A stretch of DNA of 64,000 nucleotides from NCBI RefSeq assembly GCF_900110245.1, contig NZ_FOCZ01000007.1, forward strand, positions 124,001-188,000, given 5' to 3'. Each line of letters opens with the position of its first letter. Position 1 is the stretch's first letter. Made by a program: the position numbers and the translations under genes. Shown piece by piece: positions 35,824-44,123 of this stretch. Source of the stretch: Niastella yeongjuensis (lineage in GTDB: Bacteria; Bacteroidota; Bacteroidia; Chitinophagales; Chitinophagaceae). The notes beneath the pieces were generated by a model. The model did not search any database and was not told the DNA's origin. It worked only from the letters and a program-made list of their open reading frames with translations.

Positions 35824-36498
35824 ATGAGAAAATATGCAGTTTTGATCATTGTCAGTTTAGTGGCAGGAGCAGTTTATTCCCAGGAAACAAGAATATGTGG
35901 ATATGGCAATTATGTGTTTGATGACAGAGTAGAATCGTACTACAGCTCTACCAACTATTTTAATGGCGTTATTGAAGGCGGCGGGATGTGGGGCGTTGGA
36001 CTGGAATTCAAAGTGCATGATGAGTATGGCCTCGAGATCCTGTATCAGCGACAGGATACAAAAGCCACCGTTCATTATTATGATCTTACTTCAGTAGGCG
36101 ACAAAAATGGCGATGTTGATCTCGGCGTCAACTGGATCATGGCTTGCGGAACGCGATACCTTACTGAGAAAAGAAGCCTGGAACCTTTTGCCGGGTTTAT
36201 GCTTGGGGTGGCCATTCTCGATGGCACCAACCCTGATAATGGCAATAAGCAAAGTGCTACCAAATTCGCCTGGGGGTTTCGACTGGGTACTAATGTACTG
36301 GTAAGCGAACGTATTGGGTTCCGGTTTCAGGCACAGATACAAAGCGCTACCCAGGCAGCTGGTGGCGGTCTGTATTTTGGCACAGGCGGTGCGGGCGTTG
36401 GCGTTACTACCTACAGCAGTATGACACAATTTGTGTTGGGGGGCGGTGTATTTGTCCGGTTTGGTCATCCCGATCCTAAACCCACCCGTCATCCCTGA
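35824..36498 (+). CDS. Small outer-membrane beta-barrel protein
   Basis: 224 residues with signal MRKYAVLIIVSLVAGAVYSQE. The mature part is an 8-10-strand barrel in OMP_b-brl style: GGGMWGVGLEFKVHDEYGLEILYQRQ, DVDLGVNWIMACGTRYL, LEPFAGFMLGVAILDG, GFRLGTNVLVSERIGFRFQAQIQSA and FVLGGGVFVRFGHP. Begins 21 nt after the preceding barrel gene. Ends before a 133-nt gap with motif site 4, after which the aspartase starts. Function unknown. Confidence 0.75.
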   Translation: MRKYAVLIIVSLVAGAVYSQETRICGYGNYVFDDRVESYYSSTNYFNGVIEGGGMWGVGLEFKVHDEYGLEILYQRQDTKATVHYYDLTSVGDKNGDVDLGVNWIMACGTRYLTEKRSLEPFAGFMLGVAILDGTNPDNGNKQSATKFAWGFRLGTNVLVSERIGFRFQAQIQSATQAAGGGLYFGTGGAGVGVTTYSSMTQFVLGGGVFVRFGHPDPKPTRHP

Positions 36499-36526
36499 TG
36501 AGGGCTTTACTGTAAACCGGGTGACA

Positions 36527-36544
36527 TTTAACTGTGAATAGGTG
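36527..36544. promoter_or_regulatory. TTTAACTGTGAAT motif (site 4)
   Basis: TTTAACTGTGAATAGGTG, about 88-105 nt before aspA. A GTATCTTTA sequence near 36570 could be the -7 promoter element downstream of it. Confidence 0.4.
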
Positions 36545-36631
36545 TAAATCAATTGATAACCAGCAGGCAAGGGGTATCTTTAATAGGGGTTGGTAGCACA
36601 TTGAAATTAACAAAGAGAAAACCACATCAAC

Positions 36632-38089
36632 ATGAAAAAGTCACTTGCGGTTACCATGTTACTTATTGTATTGTTGTTTATACAACAACTACCGGCACAG
36701 CAAACCCGAACAGAAAAAGACCTGCTGGGTGAAAAGCAAATAGATGCGAATGCGTATTACGGGGTTCAAACAGCACGTGCATTGGAGAACTTTACTATAA
36801 GTGGTGTTCCTACTTCTTTTTACCCCGATTATGTAAAAGCATTTGCCATCGTGAAACTGGCTGCGGCCAGGGCCAATACCGAGGTGGGCAGAATGAAACC
36901 CGAGAAACTGGCTGCCATTGAAAAGGCCTGTCAGGCCGTGATGGATGGCAAATACCACGATCAGTTCCTGGTTGATATGTACCAGGGCGGCGCCGGCACT
37001 TCAGCCAATATGAACGTGAATGAAGTACTGGCGAATATTGCATTGGAGTTAAGCGGTAAGCAAAAAGGCGATTACCACAGCATTGAACCTCATGACGACC
37101 TGAACATGGGGCAGTCGACCAATGACGCTTATCCAACTGCCATCAAGGTGGCGCTGTTGCTGCACAACGATAAATTGACAAAAGAGGCCGATGCACTGGC
37201 AAAGGCATTCCATAAAAAAGGCGATGAGTTCAAGGGTATGGTAAAAATGGGCCGTACTGAAGGACAGGATGCGGTTCCGATGACCCTGGGACAGGAGTTT
37301 CATGCCTTTGGCAACCAGCTCGATGCCGAGATAGCCACGCTTCGCAAAACAGAAATGTATTTATGTGAACAAAACATGGGTGCCACTGCTATAGGAACAG
37401 GTATCACTGCCACACCCGGTTATGCTGATAAATGTGCTGCAGAACTGGCAAAAATAACCGGCAAACCTATTGTGAAAAGTGCTGACCTGATAGCCGCCAC
37501 CAGCAGCCAGCAGGCATTTGTGATCTATTCTTCCGCCTTAAAAAGTTTTGCCATTACCTTATCGAAGATCTCGAGTGATCTCATCTTTCTTGCTTCGGGG
37601 CCCCGCACCGGTATTTTTGAAATAAACCTGCCTGCGTTGCAACCCGGTTCTTCCATAATGCCCGGTAAGGTAAATCCGGTTATGCCCGAAGTAATGAATG
37701 AGATCTGTTTTAAAGTGATAGGCAATGATGTAACGGTTTCTATGGCTGCTCATTCCGGATTGCTGCAGTTAAACGCCTACGAACCCGTAGAGGCGATTGC
37801 CATCATGGAATCGCAGGGCCTGCTGTTTAAAATACTGCCGCTGTTCAGAAAGAATTGCATAGATGGTATTACGGCTAATAAGAACATCCTTGACAAATAC
37901 ATTACGCAAAGCGTGGGCATAGTAACCGCCCTGAACCCGGTATTGGGTTATGATAAAACCACCGAACTGGCCAAGGAAGCCCTGCAATCGGGCAAAGGCA
38001 TCCTGGAATTGATCAGGGAAAAGAAGTTATTGACGGAAGACCAGATAAAAAAACTGCTCGACCCTGCTGCATTGACTGGGGAAAAGTAA
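36632..38089 (+). CDS. aspA: Aspartate ammonia-lyase with a signal peptide
   Basis: Converts L-aspartate to fumarate and ammonia. 485 residues. The first 24 residues (MKKSLAVTMLLIVLLFIQQL, then PAQQ) are a clear signal peptide, uncommon because aspartase is normally cytosolic. The mature enzyme begins with RTEKDLLGEKQIDANAYYG, typical of the class. Superfamily signature GSSIMPGKVNPV is intact (residues about 346-357), as are GQSTNDAYPTA, GRTEGQDAVPMTLGQEF (families usually have RTQLQDAVP) and the MGATAIGTGI loop. Next gene on the strand is a type II asparaginase, 66 nt away. Fumarase is the alternative assignment. Confidence 0.9.
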   Translation: MKKSLAVTMLLIVLLFIQQLPAQQTRTEKDLLGEKQIDANAYYGVQTARALENFTISGVPTSFYPDYVKAFAIVKLAAARANTEVGRMKPEKLAAIEKACQAVMDGKYHDQFLVDMYQGGAGTSANMNVNEVLANIALELSGKQKGDYHSIEPHDDLNMGQSTNDAYPTAIKVALLLHNDKLTKEADALAKAFHKKGDEFKGMVKMGRTEGQDAVPMTLGQEFHAFGNQLDAEIATLRKTEMYLCEQNMGATAIGTGITATPGYADKCAAELAKITGKPIVKSADLIAATSSQQAFVIYSSALKSFAITLSKISSDLIFLASGPRTGIFEINLPALQPGSSIMPGKVNPVMPEVMNEICFKVIGNDVTVSMAAHSGLLQLNAYEPVEAIAIMESQGLLFKILPLFRKNCIDGITANKNILDKYITQSVGIVTALNPVLGYDKTTELAKEALQSGKGILELIREKKLLTEDQIKKLLDPAALTGEK

Positions 38090-38155
38090 GAGGGGCAGTA
38101 GGCAGGCGAGTTAATCAAACAAAAATATTACCGTTAATTAAAACATCAACTGAAA

Positions 38156-39223
38156 ATGAAAACCCTTAATACAGTGTTGCGAAGCAAGATCACCATTTTG
38201 TTGATACTGGTAAGCATGGGCAGTTTTGCCCAGAAAAAGGCCAACGTAGTCATACTGGCTACAGGGGGTACTATTGCAGGTGCTGCCAGCACCGGGGTGC
38301 AATCGGGGTATACGTCGGGCCAGGTTACCATCGATGCCATGGTAAATGCCGTGCCCGATATTACCAAACTGGCTAACATAAAAGGGGAGCAGATCTCCAA
38401 TGTGGGTTCCCAGGATATGTCGTTCGAGATCATGTTGAAACTGGCAAAAAGAATTGCGGAACTAACCCAGCAGGGCGGGCTCGATGGCATTGTGATCACC
38501 CATGGAACCGATACTATGGAGGAGACCGCATATTTTCTGAACCTGGTTTGTAAAACAGATATACCTATTGTGCTGGTGGGTTCTATGCGGCCTTCAACTG
38601 CCGTTAGTGCCGATGGCCCGCTCAACCTGTATAATGCAGTGGCAGTGGCTGCAGACCCTAACGCCAAAAAACGTGGCGTAATGCTGGTGATGAACGACTG
38701 GATCCATTCGGCACAAAGCCTTACGAAAGTTAGTACCACGGCTGTTCAAACCTTTATGTCGCCATTGAATGGGCTTATTGGGATCAGCAATTATGGAACG
38801 AACGAATTTTATCGTTTTCCTTTTAATAAATATGGCAGCCAAAGCGAATTCTCGGTAGACAATGTTGCCAAACTTCCGCGCGTGGATATTATTTATGCCG
38901 ATGTAGACCTGCCAGCCGACCTGATTGATGCCTCCGTTGAAAAAGGCGCCAAAGGAATTGTAATAGCCGGTGTAGGCAATGGCAATATGAACAAGGCCGG
39001 TATGGAAGCTTGTGAAAGAGCGGTAAAAAAAGGTGTTGTAGTGGTTAGAAGCAGCCGCGTGGTTACCGGTAATGTGGGCCGCAATGTAGAAGTGGATGAT
39101 GATAAAATGGGTTTTGTAGCCTCTTATGACCACAATCCCCAAAAATCAAGAATACTGTTGTCTGTGGCATTGCTAAAACAAAGGAGTAATGCCGATATGC
39201 AAAAGATATTTTATGAGTATTAA
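38156..39223 (+). CDS. ansB: Exported type II L-asparaginase
   Basis: Hydrolyses L-asparagine to aspartate and ammonia in the periplasm. 355 residues with signal MKTLNTVLRSKITILLILVSMGSFAQ. ILATGGTIAGAAS carries the first catalytic Thr, and DGIVITHGTDTMEETAYFL the second Thr-Asp-Lys part; MRPSTAVSADGPLNLYNAV is typical. The C-terminus VAGVGNGNMNKAGM... and SSRVVTGNVGRNVEVDD complete the fold. Its product, aspartate, is the substrate of the aspartase encoded just upstream, so the pair forms a two-step pathway. The stop overlaps the probable start of the following porin gene. Confidence 0.94.
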   Translation: MKTLNTVLRSKITILLILVSMGSFAQKKANVVILATGGTIAGAASTGVQSGYTSGQVTIDAMVNAVPDITKLANIKGEQISNVGSQDMSFEIMLKLAKRIAELTQQGGLDGIVITHGTDTMEETAYFLNLVCKTDIPIVLVGSMRPSTAVSADGPLNLYNAVAVAADPNAKKRGVMLVMNDWIHSAQSLTKVSTTAVQTFMSPLNGLIGISNYGTNEFYRFPFNKYGSQSEFSVDNVAKLPRVDIIYADVDLPADLIDASVEKGAKGIVIAGVGNGNMNKAGMEACERAVKKGVVVVRSSRVVTGNVGRNVEVDDDKMGFVASYDHNPQKSRILLSVALLKQRSNADMQKIFYEY

Positions 39224-40499
39224 CATGGGAAGCGCAACCGGGAGGGTGCTGATCAGCTTGCTTATTGGCATCCTCCCACTTTTTACCTGGTCACAGGATA
39301 CAACAAAGCTCCTTCCCAATGGTACGGATGGCCTGACATTCAACCCGGCTGATACGGGGAAAAATATGAAAGACAATGAATTCGACGGACCGAAAGCCAC
39401 TTTTAAAATTGGTCTCGGATACATTCATGACTTTGTAGCCTACAGTGAAAGCGACAAGTTCAAACAACAAATGGATTCTCTCCATTATGATCTGAAACCT
39501 GAATTTAAACTAAGGGATTTTAGGGTAATGGGCAGCGGCGTGTTTAAAACCAAAAGATACCTGGCATTCAAATTTGCCTATATGTGGGATGGTGATAACC
39601 AAAAATGGCTTGTCAGGGAATCGGGGCTTACGATAGGCGTACCGGAATTGTCCGGTCACATTTTTATAGGCCGTACAAAAGAAGGGTATTCGATGGTGAA
39701 GGTAATGAATGGCCACTCCCCCTGGACCGCAGAACGACAAATGTCAATTGATGTAATTCCGATTCTGGCCGATGGTATCAAGTACTTTGGTTATTTGCCG
39801 AAACCCCGGGTATTCTGGAACCTGGGTGCTTATAACGATGTCATTTCAAATGGACAGGGTTTCTCTACCTATGCCTGGCAATACGATGCCCGTATTGGCT
39901 GGTTACCTATCTATAATAAAAAGACAAATGAAGTGTTACATGTGGGTGTAAACCTGCGTTATGGCAAACCGGTTGATGGCAAGATAACCTTGAAGTCGAG
40001 ACCGGAATCGAACCCTACACCGCAAATAATTAATACGGGTTCATTTGCTGCCGACCATTCAAGCCATATTGGTGGAGAAATTTATTACAGCAACAAAGGC
40101 TTTTTGATAGGATCGGAATGGAACCTGCATAGTTTTTACGCCGATAATGGCGAGAACCACCGGTTCTATGGTGGCAATTTTGTGTTTACCTGGCTTTTTA
40201 CGGGTGCTGTTCGGCCTTATACAACCAACAGTAATGTGTTTGGCTTTGTGCCTGTTAAACGGTCCATCTTTAAAGGAGGCTGGGGCGAGTGGGAGGCTGT
40301 ATTACACTTCTCTATGCTCGATCTGGATGACCGGTCTATTGCAGGTGGTAAGTTCTGGCGGATTACACCTATGATCAACTGGTATGCCACCAAGGTAATC
40401 AGAATGGAATTTGTATATGGCTATGGTGTTCTTGACAGATATCAAATCAAAGGCCCCGTACAGTTCTTTCAAACCCGTTTACAGTTTACCATGCTGTAA
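39213..40499 (+). CDS. Phosphate-selective porin (OprO/OprP)-like protein
   Basis: 428 residues from ATG at 39213; an ATG at 39225, just after the asparaginase stop, would shorten it to MGSATGRVLISLLIGILPLF, the signal peptide. FKIGLGYIHDFVAYSESDKFKQQMDS, FRVMGSGVFKTKRYLAFKFAYMWDGDN and the closing RTRLQFTML-type strands, with SGHIFIGRTKEGYSMVKVMNGHSPWTAERQ, fit OprO/OprP trimeric porins. Selectivity cannot be read. Coupled to the asparaginase by overlap, so probably a channel for the pathway's substrates or products. Confidence 0.75.
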   Translation: MSINMGSATGRVLISLLIGILPLFTWSQDTTKLLPNGTDGLTFNPADTGKNMKDNEFDGPKATFKIGLGYIHDFVAYSESDKFKQQMDSLHYDLKPEFKLRDFRVMGSGVFKTKRYLAFKFAYMWDGDNQKWLVRESGLTIGVPELSGHIFIGRTKEGYSMVKVMNGHSPWTAERQMSIDVIPILADGIKYFGYLPKPRVFWNLGAYNDVISNGQGFSTYAWQYDARIGWLPIYNKKTNEVLHVGVNLRYGKPVDGKITLKSRPESNPTPQIINTGSFAADHSSHIGGEIYYSNKGFLIGSEWNLHSFYADNGENHRFYGGNFVFTWLFTGAVRPYTTNSNVFGFVPVKRSIFKGGWGEWEAVLHFSMLDLDDRSIAGGKFWRITPMINWYATKVIRMEFVYGYGVLDRYQIKGPVQFFQTRLQFTML

Positions 40500-40626
40500 T
40501 TGCAGATAAGCAATCTTTCTGCACAAAAAAAAAATAGGTTGCCCAAACTTTTCAATATGCAAACTTAAATTAGGCTGTGTTGGCGATAGATGGTAAATTG
40601 TATTACAAACACCAGCATACTTTTAC

Positions 40627-40660
40627 TTCGTATTCCCGCACAACATTTTTTCGTATTCCC
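40627..40660. promoter_or_regulatory. 11-bp direct repeat TTCGTATTCCC
   Basis: Identical copies at 40627-40637 and 40650-40660, starts 23 nt apart (about two helical turns), 67 nt before the AraC-type gene. Typical AraC half-site arrangement; autoregulation is a guess. Confidence 0.5.
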
Positions 40661-40726
40661 ACTCGAAAGCTTAGTACGGCTACATGCACACACAAAGCGT
40701 AACCAATCACATTAAATCTTACTAGT

Positions 40727-41164
40727 ATGCGACACCAAAACCTAACCTTCGCACCAGAGACTGAAAAAAGGACCTCGAGTTTTAACGCTCATGTATTAAG
40801 TCCTGAAAAGGTCAGTGACATTTCCGAACGGCTGAAACAATTTATGTTTTCAGAGAAACCGTATTTGCGTTACAGGTATACCATAAAAAGCCTGGCAGAT
40901 GATATCCAGGTTCAGGCGTACCTGCTGTCTGCCTATCTAAATCAGGAAAAACGATTACGTTTTACCGATTATCTCAACCAGTTCCGGATCGAATATTGTG
41001 AAAACCTTATTCAGGAAGGACTGGCGAATGATCTGAACATGAAGGGCCTTGCATTGATTTGCGGTTTTCAGAACCGGAATACTTTAACCAGTGCTTTCAA
41101 AAAATTTACAGGGCTAACCCCTTCCCGCTACACCAAGAGTGTACGTTTGGGAATAAAGCCGTAA
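40727..41164 (+). CDS. Short AraC-family DNA-binding protein
   Basis: 145 residues, essentially only the AraC DNA-binding region. LRYRYTIKSLADDIQVQAYLLSAYLNQEKRLRFTDYLNQFRIEYCENLI is the first helix-turn-helix, MKGLALICGFQNRNTLTSAFKKFTGLTPSRYTKS the second. The first 40 residues are polar and probably a short linker. Closely related to 47664-48092. Located just after the porin gene of the rightward operon and 96 nt before the convergent sigma-factor gene; its likely targets are the surrounding operons (inference). Confidence 0.88.
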   Translation: MRHQNLTFAPETEKRTSSFNAHVLSPEKVSDISERLKQFMFSEKPYLRYRYTIKSLADDIQVQAYLLSAYLNQEKRLRFTDYLNQFRIEYCENLIQEGLANDLNMKGLALICGFQNRNTLTSAFKKFTGLTPSRYTKSVRLGIKP

Positions 41165-41197
41165 CAGGCTGTCAACTCTGTGCTATCAGTATGGGTG

Positions 41198-41235
41198 AAA
41201 GAGGGGTGGTCTATTAGGTCACCTCTCTTATTTTT
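41198..41235. terminator. Bidirectional terminator
   Basis: GAGGGGTG (41201-41208) pairs with CACCTCTC (41220-41227; one G-U), flanked by AAA and a T-rich tail. Between the convergent AraC and sigma genes. Confidence 0.75.
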
Positions 41236-41259
41236 GTTTCGTCCAGCCAACCTTGATTT

Positions 41260-41826
41260 TTATAACAGCTGACAGATAATCGGTATTAAAAACTGCAGAT
41301 ATGCTTTGTGCTTGTTCAGGTACTCCTGCATCAGGCGAATGGCTATTCTTAACTGGCGCTCAACAGTAGGTACGGAGCGTTGAAGGAGGGCCGCTGTAGT
41401 TTTGACCGTTTTGTCTTTTTGCATGGCGAGTACATATACATCGCGGTACTTATCCGGCATTTTACGCAAGCAGCAGCTGATCTCCCGTTGCAGATCGATC
41501 ATATCCATCCAATACTCAGCTTCATTGCCAACAGAAATGATGCTGTACTTTTTTCCCGCAATAGCTATATGCTTTTTATATACCGACTCGTTCCGCAGGT
41601 GATTGATGATCTTGTTTCGTAGTGATCGATACAGGTAAGATGACAGCGATACATTGATCGTTAACTGATCTCTTTTAACGTGCAGGGTGATGAACAGTTC
41701 CTGTACTACTTCTTTACAGGTTTGTTTGTCGTTGATGTACTTTTTGGCAAATCTCAATAACAGGTCCCAGTATTTTTTATACAACACCTCAAAAACAGCC
41801 TCGTCATTGAAATTCCGGATCATCAT
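41260..41826 (-). CDS. ECF-type RNA polymerase sigma factor
   Basis: 188 residues with the start at 41826 (MMIRNFNDEAVFEVLYKKYW); a longer frame beginning MTRQKSKKVQKEP at 41949 is possible. Region 2 DEAVFEVLYKKYWDLLLRFAKKYINDKQTCKEVVQELFITLHVKR, region 4 CCLRKMPDKYRDVYVLAMQKDKTVKTTAALLQRSVPTVERQLRIAIRLM. No anti-sigma gene adjoins on its strand. Divergent from the second DUF4136 gene, which it may help express (inference). Bacteroidota SusR/FecI-type ECFs usually regulate TonB receptors; none is next to it. Confidence 0.85.
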   Translation of the reverse strand: MMIRNFNDEAVFEVLYKKYWDLLLRFAKKYINDKQTCKEVVQELFITLHVKRDQLTINVSLSSYLYRSLRNKIINHLRNESVYKKHIAIAGKKYSIISVGNEAEYWMDMIDLQREISCCLRKMPDKYRDVYVLAMQKDKTVKTTAALLQRSVPTVERQLRIAIRLMQEYLNKHKAYLQFLIPIICQLL

Positions 41827-41980
41827 GGTACGAATGTAGAAATTATGTGAACGGTGACCTGAGCACAAGTCTACAACGATGATCGGTTTTATAAAACTGT
41901 GCCGGTTGATTGGTTCTTTTTGCACTTTTTTGGATTTCTGACGTGTCATAAAATATAAAATAAACACCAAAAAAAACATT

Positions 41981-42631
41981 ATGACAACGAGTTTGCGCTA
42001 TCTGCTTCTTGCGTGTCTGTTGCCGCTGTTGTGGAGCTGCTATCCCAAGGGTGCGGAATACACAGACGAACTGGACCTCGTATATACGAACTATGCCAGT
42101 GACTTCAATTTTACAGCTTTGAAGACTTATTCAATCCCCGACAGCGTTGTAAAGATCACCGGCGATGTTATTTCCGATCCTGACGGAGATGGTAAACCGT
42201 CGTTTTTGCCATCGTCATCCGGTAAGGTAATACTCGATCAGATAAAAACAAACATGAGCAACTATGGATGGACGCTGGTTGACAAAAGACAAAACCCCGA
42301 TGCTACTATATTGGTTTCTTCCATGACCACTACCAATATTTATTATTACTACGACTGGTGGTATTGGGGCTGGTATTATCCCGGTTACTATCCCGGCTGG
42401 GGCTGGTATTATCCTGGTTATTACCCGCCTTATGTTACGGGTTACCGCTCCGGTTCAATTTTTATGCAGTTTATAGACAATACAAGCAAACCATGGGGCG
42501 CTGATAATGCACCCGTAAAATGGGTTTGTATATTAAACGGCCTGGCTGAAGGCGGTACTTCTGACATTGCTGCACGTACGCAGATCAACATAGACCAGGC
42601 ATATACTCAGTCACCATACTTAAAACACTAG
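41981..42631 (+). CDS. DUF4136 lipoprotein (module 2), Tyr/Trp-rich
   Basis: 216 residues with lipoprotein signal MTTSLRYLLLACLLPLLWSC (Cys20). FNFTALKTYSIPDSV and VILDQIKTNMSNYGWTLVDKRQNPDATILVSS are DUF4136-like. Residues about 125-150 form a remarkably aromatic stretch YYYYDWWYWGWYYPGYYPGW with WGWYYPGYYPPY repeated; at DNA level the GGCTGGTATTATCC unit repeats. The end SGSIFMQFIDNTSK, WVCILNGLAEGG is the second half of the domain. First gene of module 2; starts 12 nt before the barrel gene begins. Confidence 0.85.
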   Translation: MTTSLRYLLLACLLPLLWSCYPKGAEYTDELDLVYTNYASDFNFTALKTYSIPDSVVKITGDVISDPDGDGKPSFLPSSSGKVILDQIKTNMSNYGWTLVDKRQNPDATILVSSMTTTNIYYYYDWWYWGWYYPGYYPGWGWYYPGYYPPYVTGYRSGSIFMQFIDNTSKPWGADNAPVKWVCILNGLAEGGTSDIAARTQINIDQAYTQSPYLKH

Positions 42632-42642
42632 AACTATTTTTT

Positions 42643-43233
42643 ATGAAATACTATATTTTGTCAGCGTTCATCCTTTTGTGTGGCATCAACAGCTACAGCC
42701 AGAGTTCCTTCATTTTAACCTATCCTATTGGTTTCCCCATGGGTGACCTGCACGATTATTCGAAAAAAACAAGCTGGCGGGGCATTAATATGGAGTTTTT
42801 GGGCCATGCAAAACCCGGTGTGGCCGTTGGGTTGGAAACAGGCTGGAATGTGTTTTATGAAAAGGTAGGCAAGCAGCCTTACAAGAGCGGTACTACAACC
42901 GTTACCGGGGTAACATACAGATATACCAATGCAGTACCCATACTGGTGGAATCAAAATGGTATCCCACCGAGGAGAAGAAGAAGGCCAACCCGTATGTTG
43001 GCTTAGGCGTGGGAACGCTTTTCGCAAGCCGGTCAACCGATTTTGGCTTATACCGTATAACCAATGAAGCCTGGCAATTTTGCATTAAACCCGAAGTGGG
43101 TGTGCTCTTTTCTATTGAGCCCGGTTTGAAAGCTATGGTTGGTGTAAAATATTACGGTGCTTTCAATACCGATGACCTCGATGGCCAGAATTTTTTGTCG
43201 ATCAATGTGGGTTTTGTTTTCTCCAGTTTATAA
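42643..43233 (+). CDS. Outer-membrane beta-barrel protein (module 2)
   Basis: 196 residues, signal MKYYILSAFILLCGINSYSQ. Small barrel of OMP_b-brl type: SFILTYPIGFPMGDLHDYSKK, GVAVGLETGWNVFYEKVGKQPY, NPYVGLGVGTLFASRSTDFGLYRIT, KAMVGVKYYGAFNTDD, LSINVGFVFSSL. Matches the position of the barrel in module 1 (25167-25895), although the two are different in length. Same strand and near-adjacent to the DUF4136 gene, so they are one operon. Function unknown. Confidence 0.8.
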   Translation: MKYYILSAFILLCGINSYSQSSFILTYPIGFPMGDLHDYSKKTSWRGINMEFLGHAKPGVAVGLETGWNVFYEKVGKQPYKSGTTTVTGVTYRYTNAVPILVESKWYPTEEKKKANPYVGLGVGTLFASRSTDFGLYRITNEAWQFCIKPEVGVLFSIEPGLKAMVGVKYYGAFNTDDLDGQNFLSINVGFVFSSL

Positions 43234-43277
43234 ACAAACTGAGTAGATCTTATTTATTCACTAAAATTAACCAAACC

Positions 43278-44123
43278 ATGATCTTCCCGGTTCCAAACAC
43301 GATGCCTGCCTGGCTGGATGGCCGGGCTGTTGAACAACAACTGGAACGGATCTTCCTGCATCCTGATTTCAGCAGTTCAGAGATCCTGAAAAGATTCCTG
43401 ACGTTCGTAGTACAGGAAACGCTTACCGGTAATGCCAATTGCCTGAAAGAATATACCATAGCGTTGAAAGTATTACAGAAGCCTGTCAACTTCAATCCAC
43501 AAAAGAATTGTATTGTACGCATCCATGCAGGCAGGCTGAGGCGGGCATTGTATCATTATTATAACGCTCCCGGCGCTGACGATGAAATAATCATTGGCAT
43601 CCCGAAAGGAAAGTATGTGCCCGTTTTTATGGACCGTCAACAGTGGCTCGAGGAAAGCCTGCTGAATAAATCCTACGAGGTTAACAGATCGCATGCTGAA
43701 ACCGAACCACTGACTTTTGCCATTCTTCCTTTTAACTATCATTCTGCGAACGAAGCCACCCGCACCTTCCTCGATGACCTGTGTTTGCAGATCAGCTCTG
43801 CTTTGTCGCAGGTAAAACAAATCTCCGTAATCAGTTACCAGGTAGTAAAAAGCATGGCCGACAGCTACAGCGACCTGAAGGAACTGAGTTCGGCGCTGCG
43901 GTTCAACCACATCATCAGTGTAGGTGCCCAGTACCAGCAAAACAAAAGCCGGGTAAACATCCAGATCATCGACTGCCACTATTACCGGCAAATATGGTCA
44001 AGGGTTTTTGATTGCACCATTACCGACTCCAACCTTTTTGAGGTACAGGATGGCATTTGCCAGGTGATCACCAACCAGGCCAGCAACTATTCAGGCATTA
44101 ACATTAAAAACCAAACAATATGA
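43278..44123 (+). CDS. Regulator with winged-helix-like and TolB-like domains (module 2)
   Basis: 281 residues, closely similar to 27493-28323 along the whole length: FSSSEILKRFLTFVVQETLTGNANCLKEYTIALKVLQKP, KNCIVRIHAGRLRRALYHYY, IIIGIPKGKYVPVFMDRQQW in the N-terminal DNA-binding-like domain, and FAILPFNYHSANEATRTFLDDLCLQISSALSQVKQISVISYQVVK, HIISVGAQYQQNKSRVNIQIIDC, IWSRVFDCTITDSNLFEVQDGIC in the TolB-like domain. Overlaps the next gene (ATGA). No TPR or membrane segment. In module 2 the regulator follows the lipoprotein and barrel genes rather than preceding them. Confidence 0.8.
   Translation: MIFPVPNTMPAWLDGRAVEQQLERIFLHPDFSSSEILKRFLTFVVQETLTGNANCLKEYTIALKVLQKPVNFNPQKNCIVRIHAGRLRRALYHYYNAPGADDEIIIGIPKGKYVPVFMDRQQWLEESLLNKSYEVNRSHAETEPLTFAILPFNYHSANEATRTFLDDLCLQISSALSQVKQISVISYQVVKSMADSYSDLKELSSALRFNHIISVGAQYQQNKSRVNIQIIDCHYYRQIWSRVFDCTITDSNLFEVQDGICQVITNQASNYSGINIKNQTI

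Noticed and set aside
28604-40499. Polysaccharide utilisation locus
   Set aside because: No SusC/SusD pair or glycosidase in this stretch; the enzymes act on amino acids.
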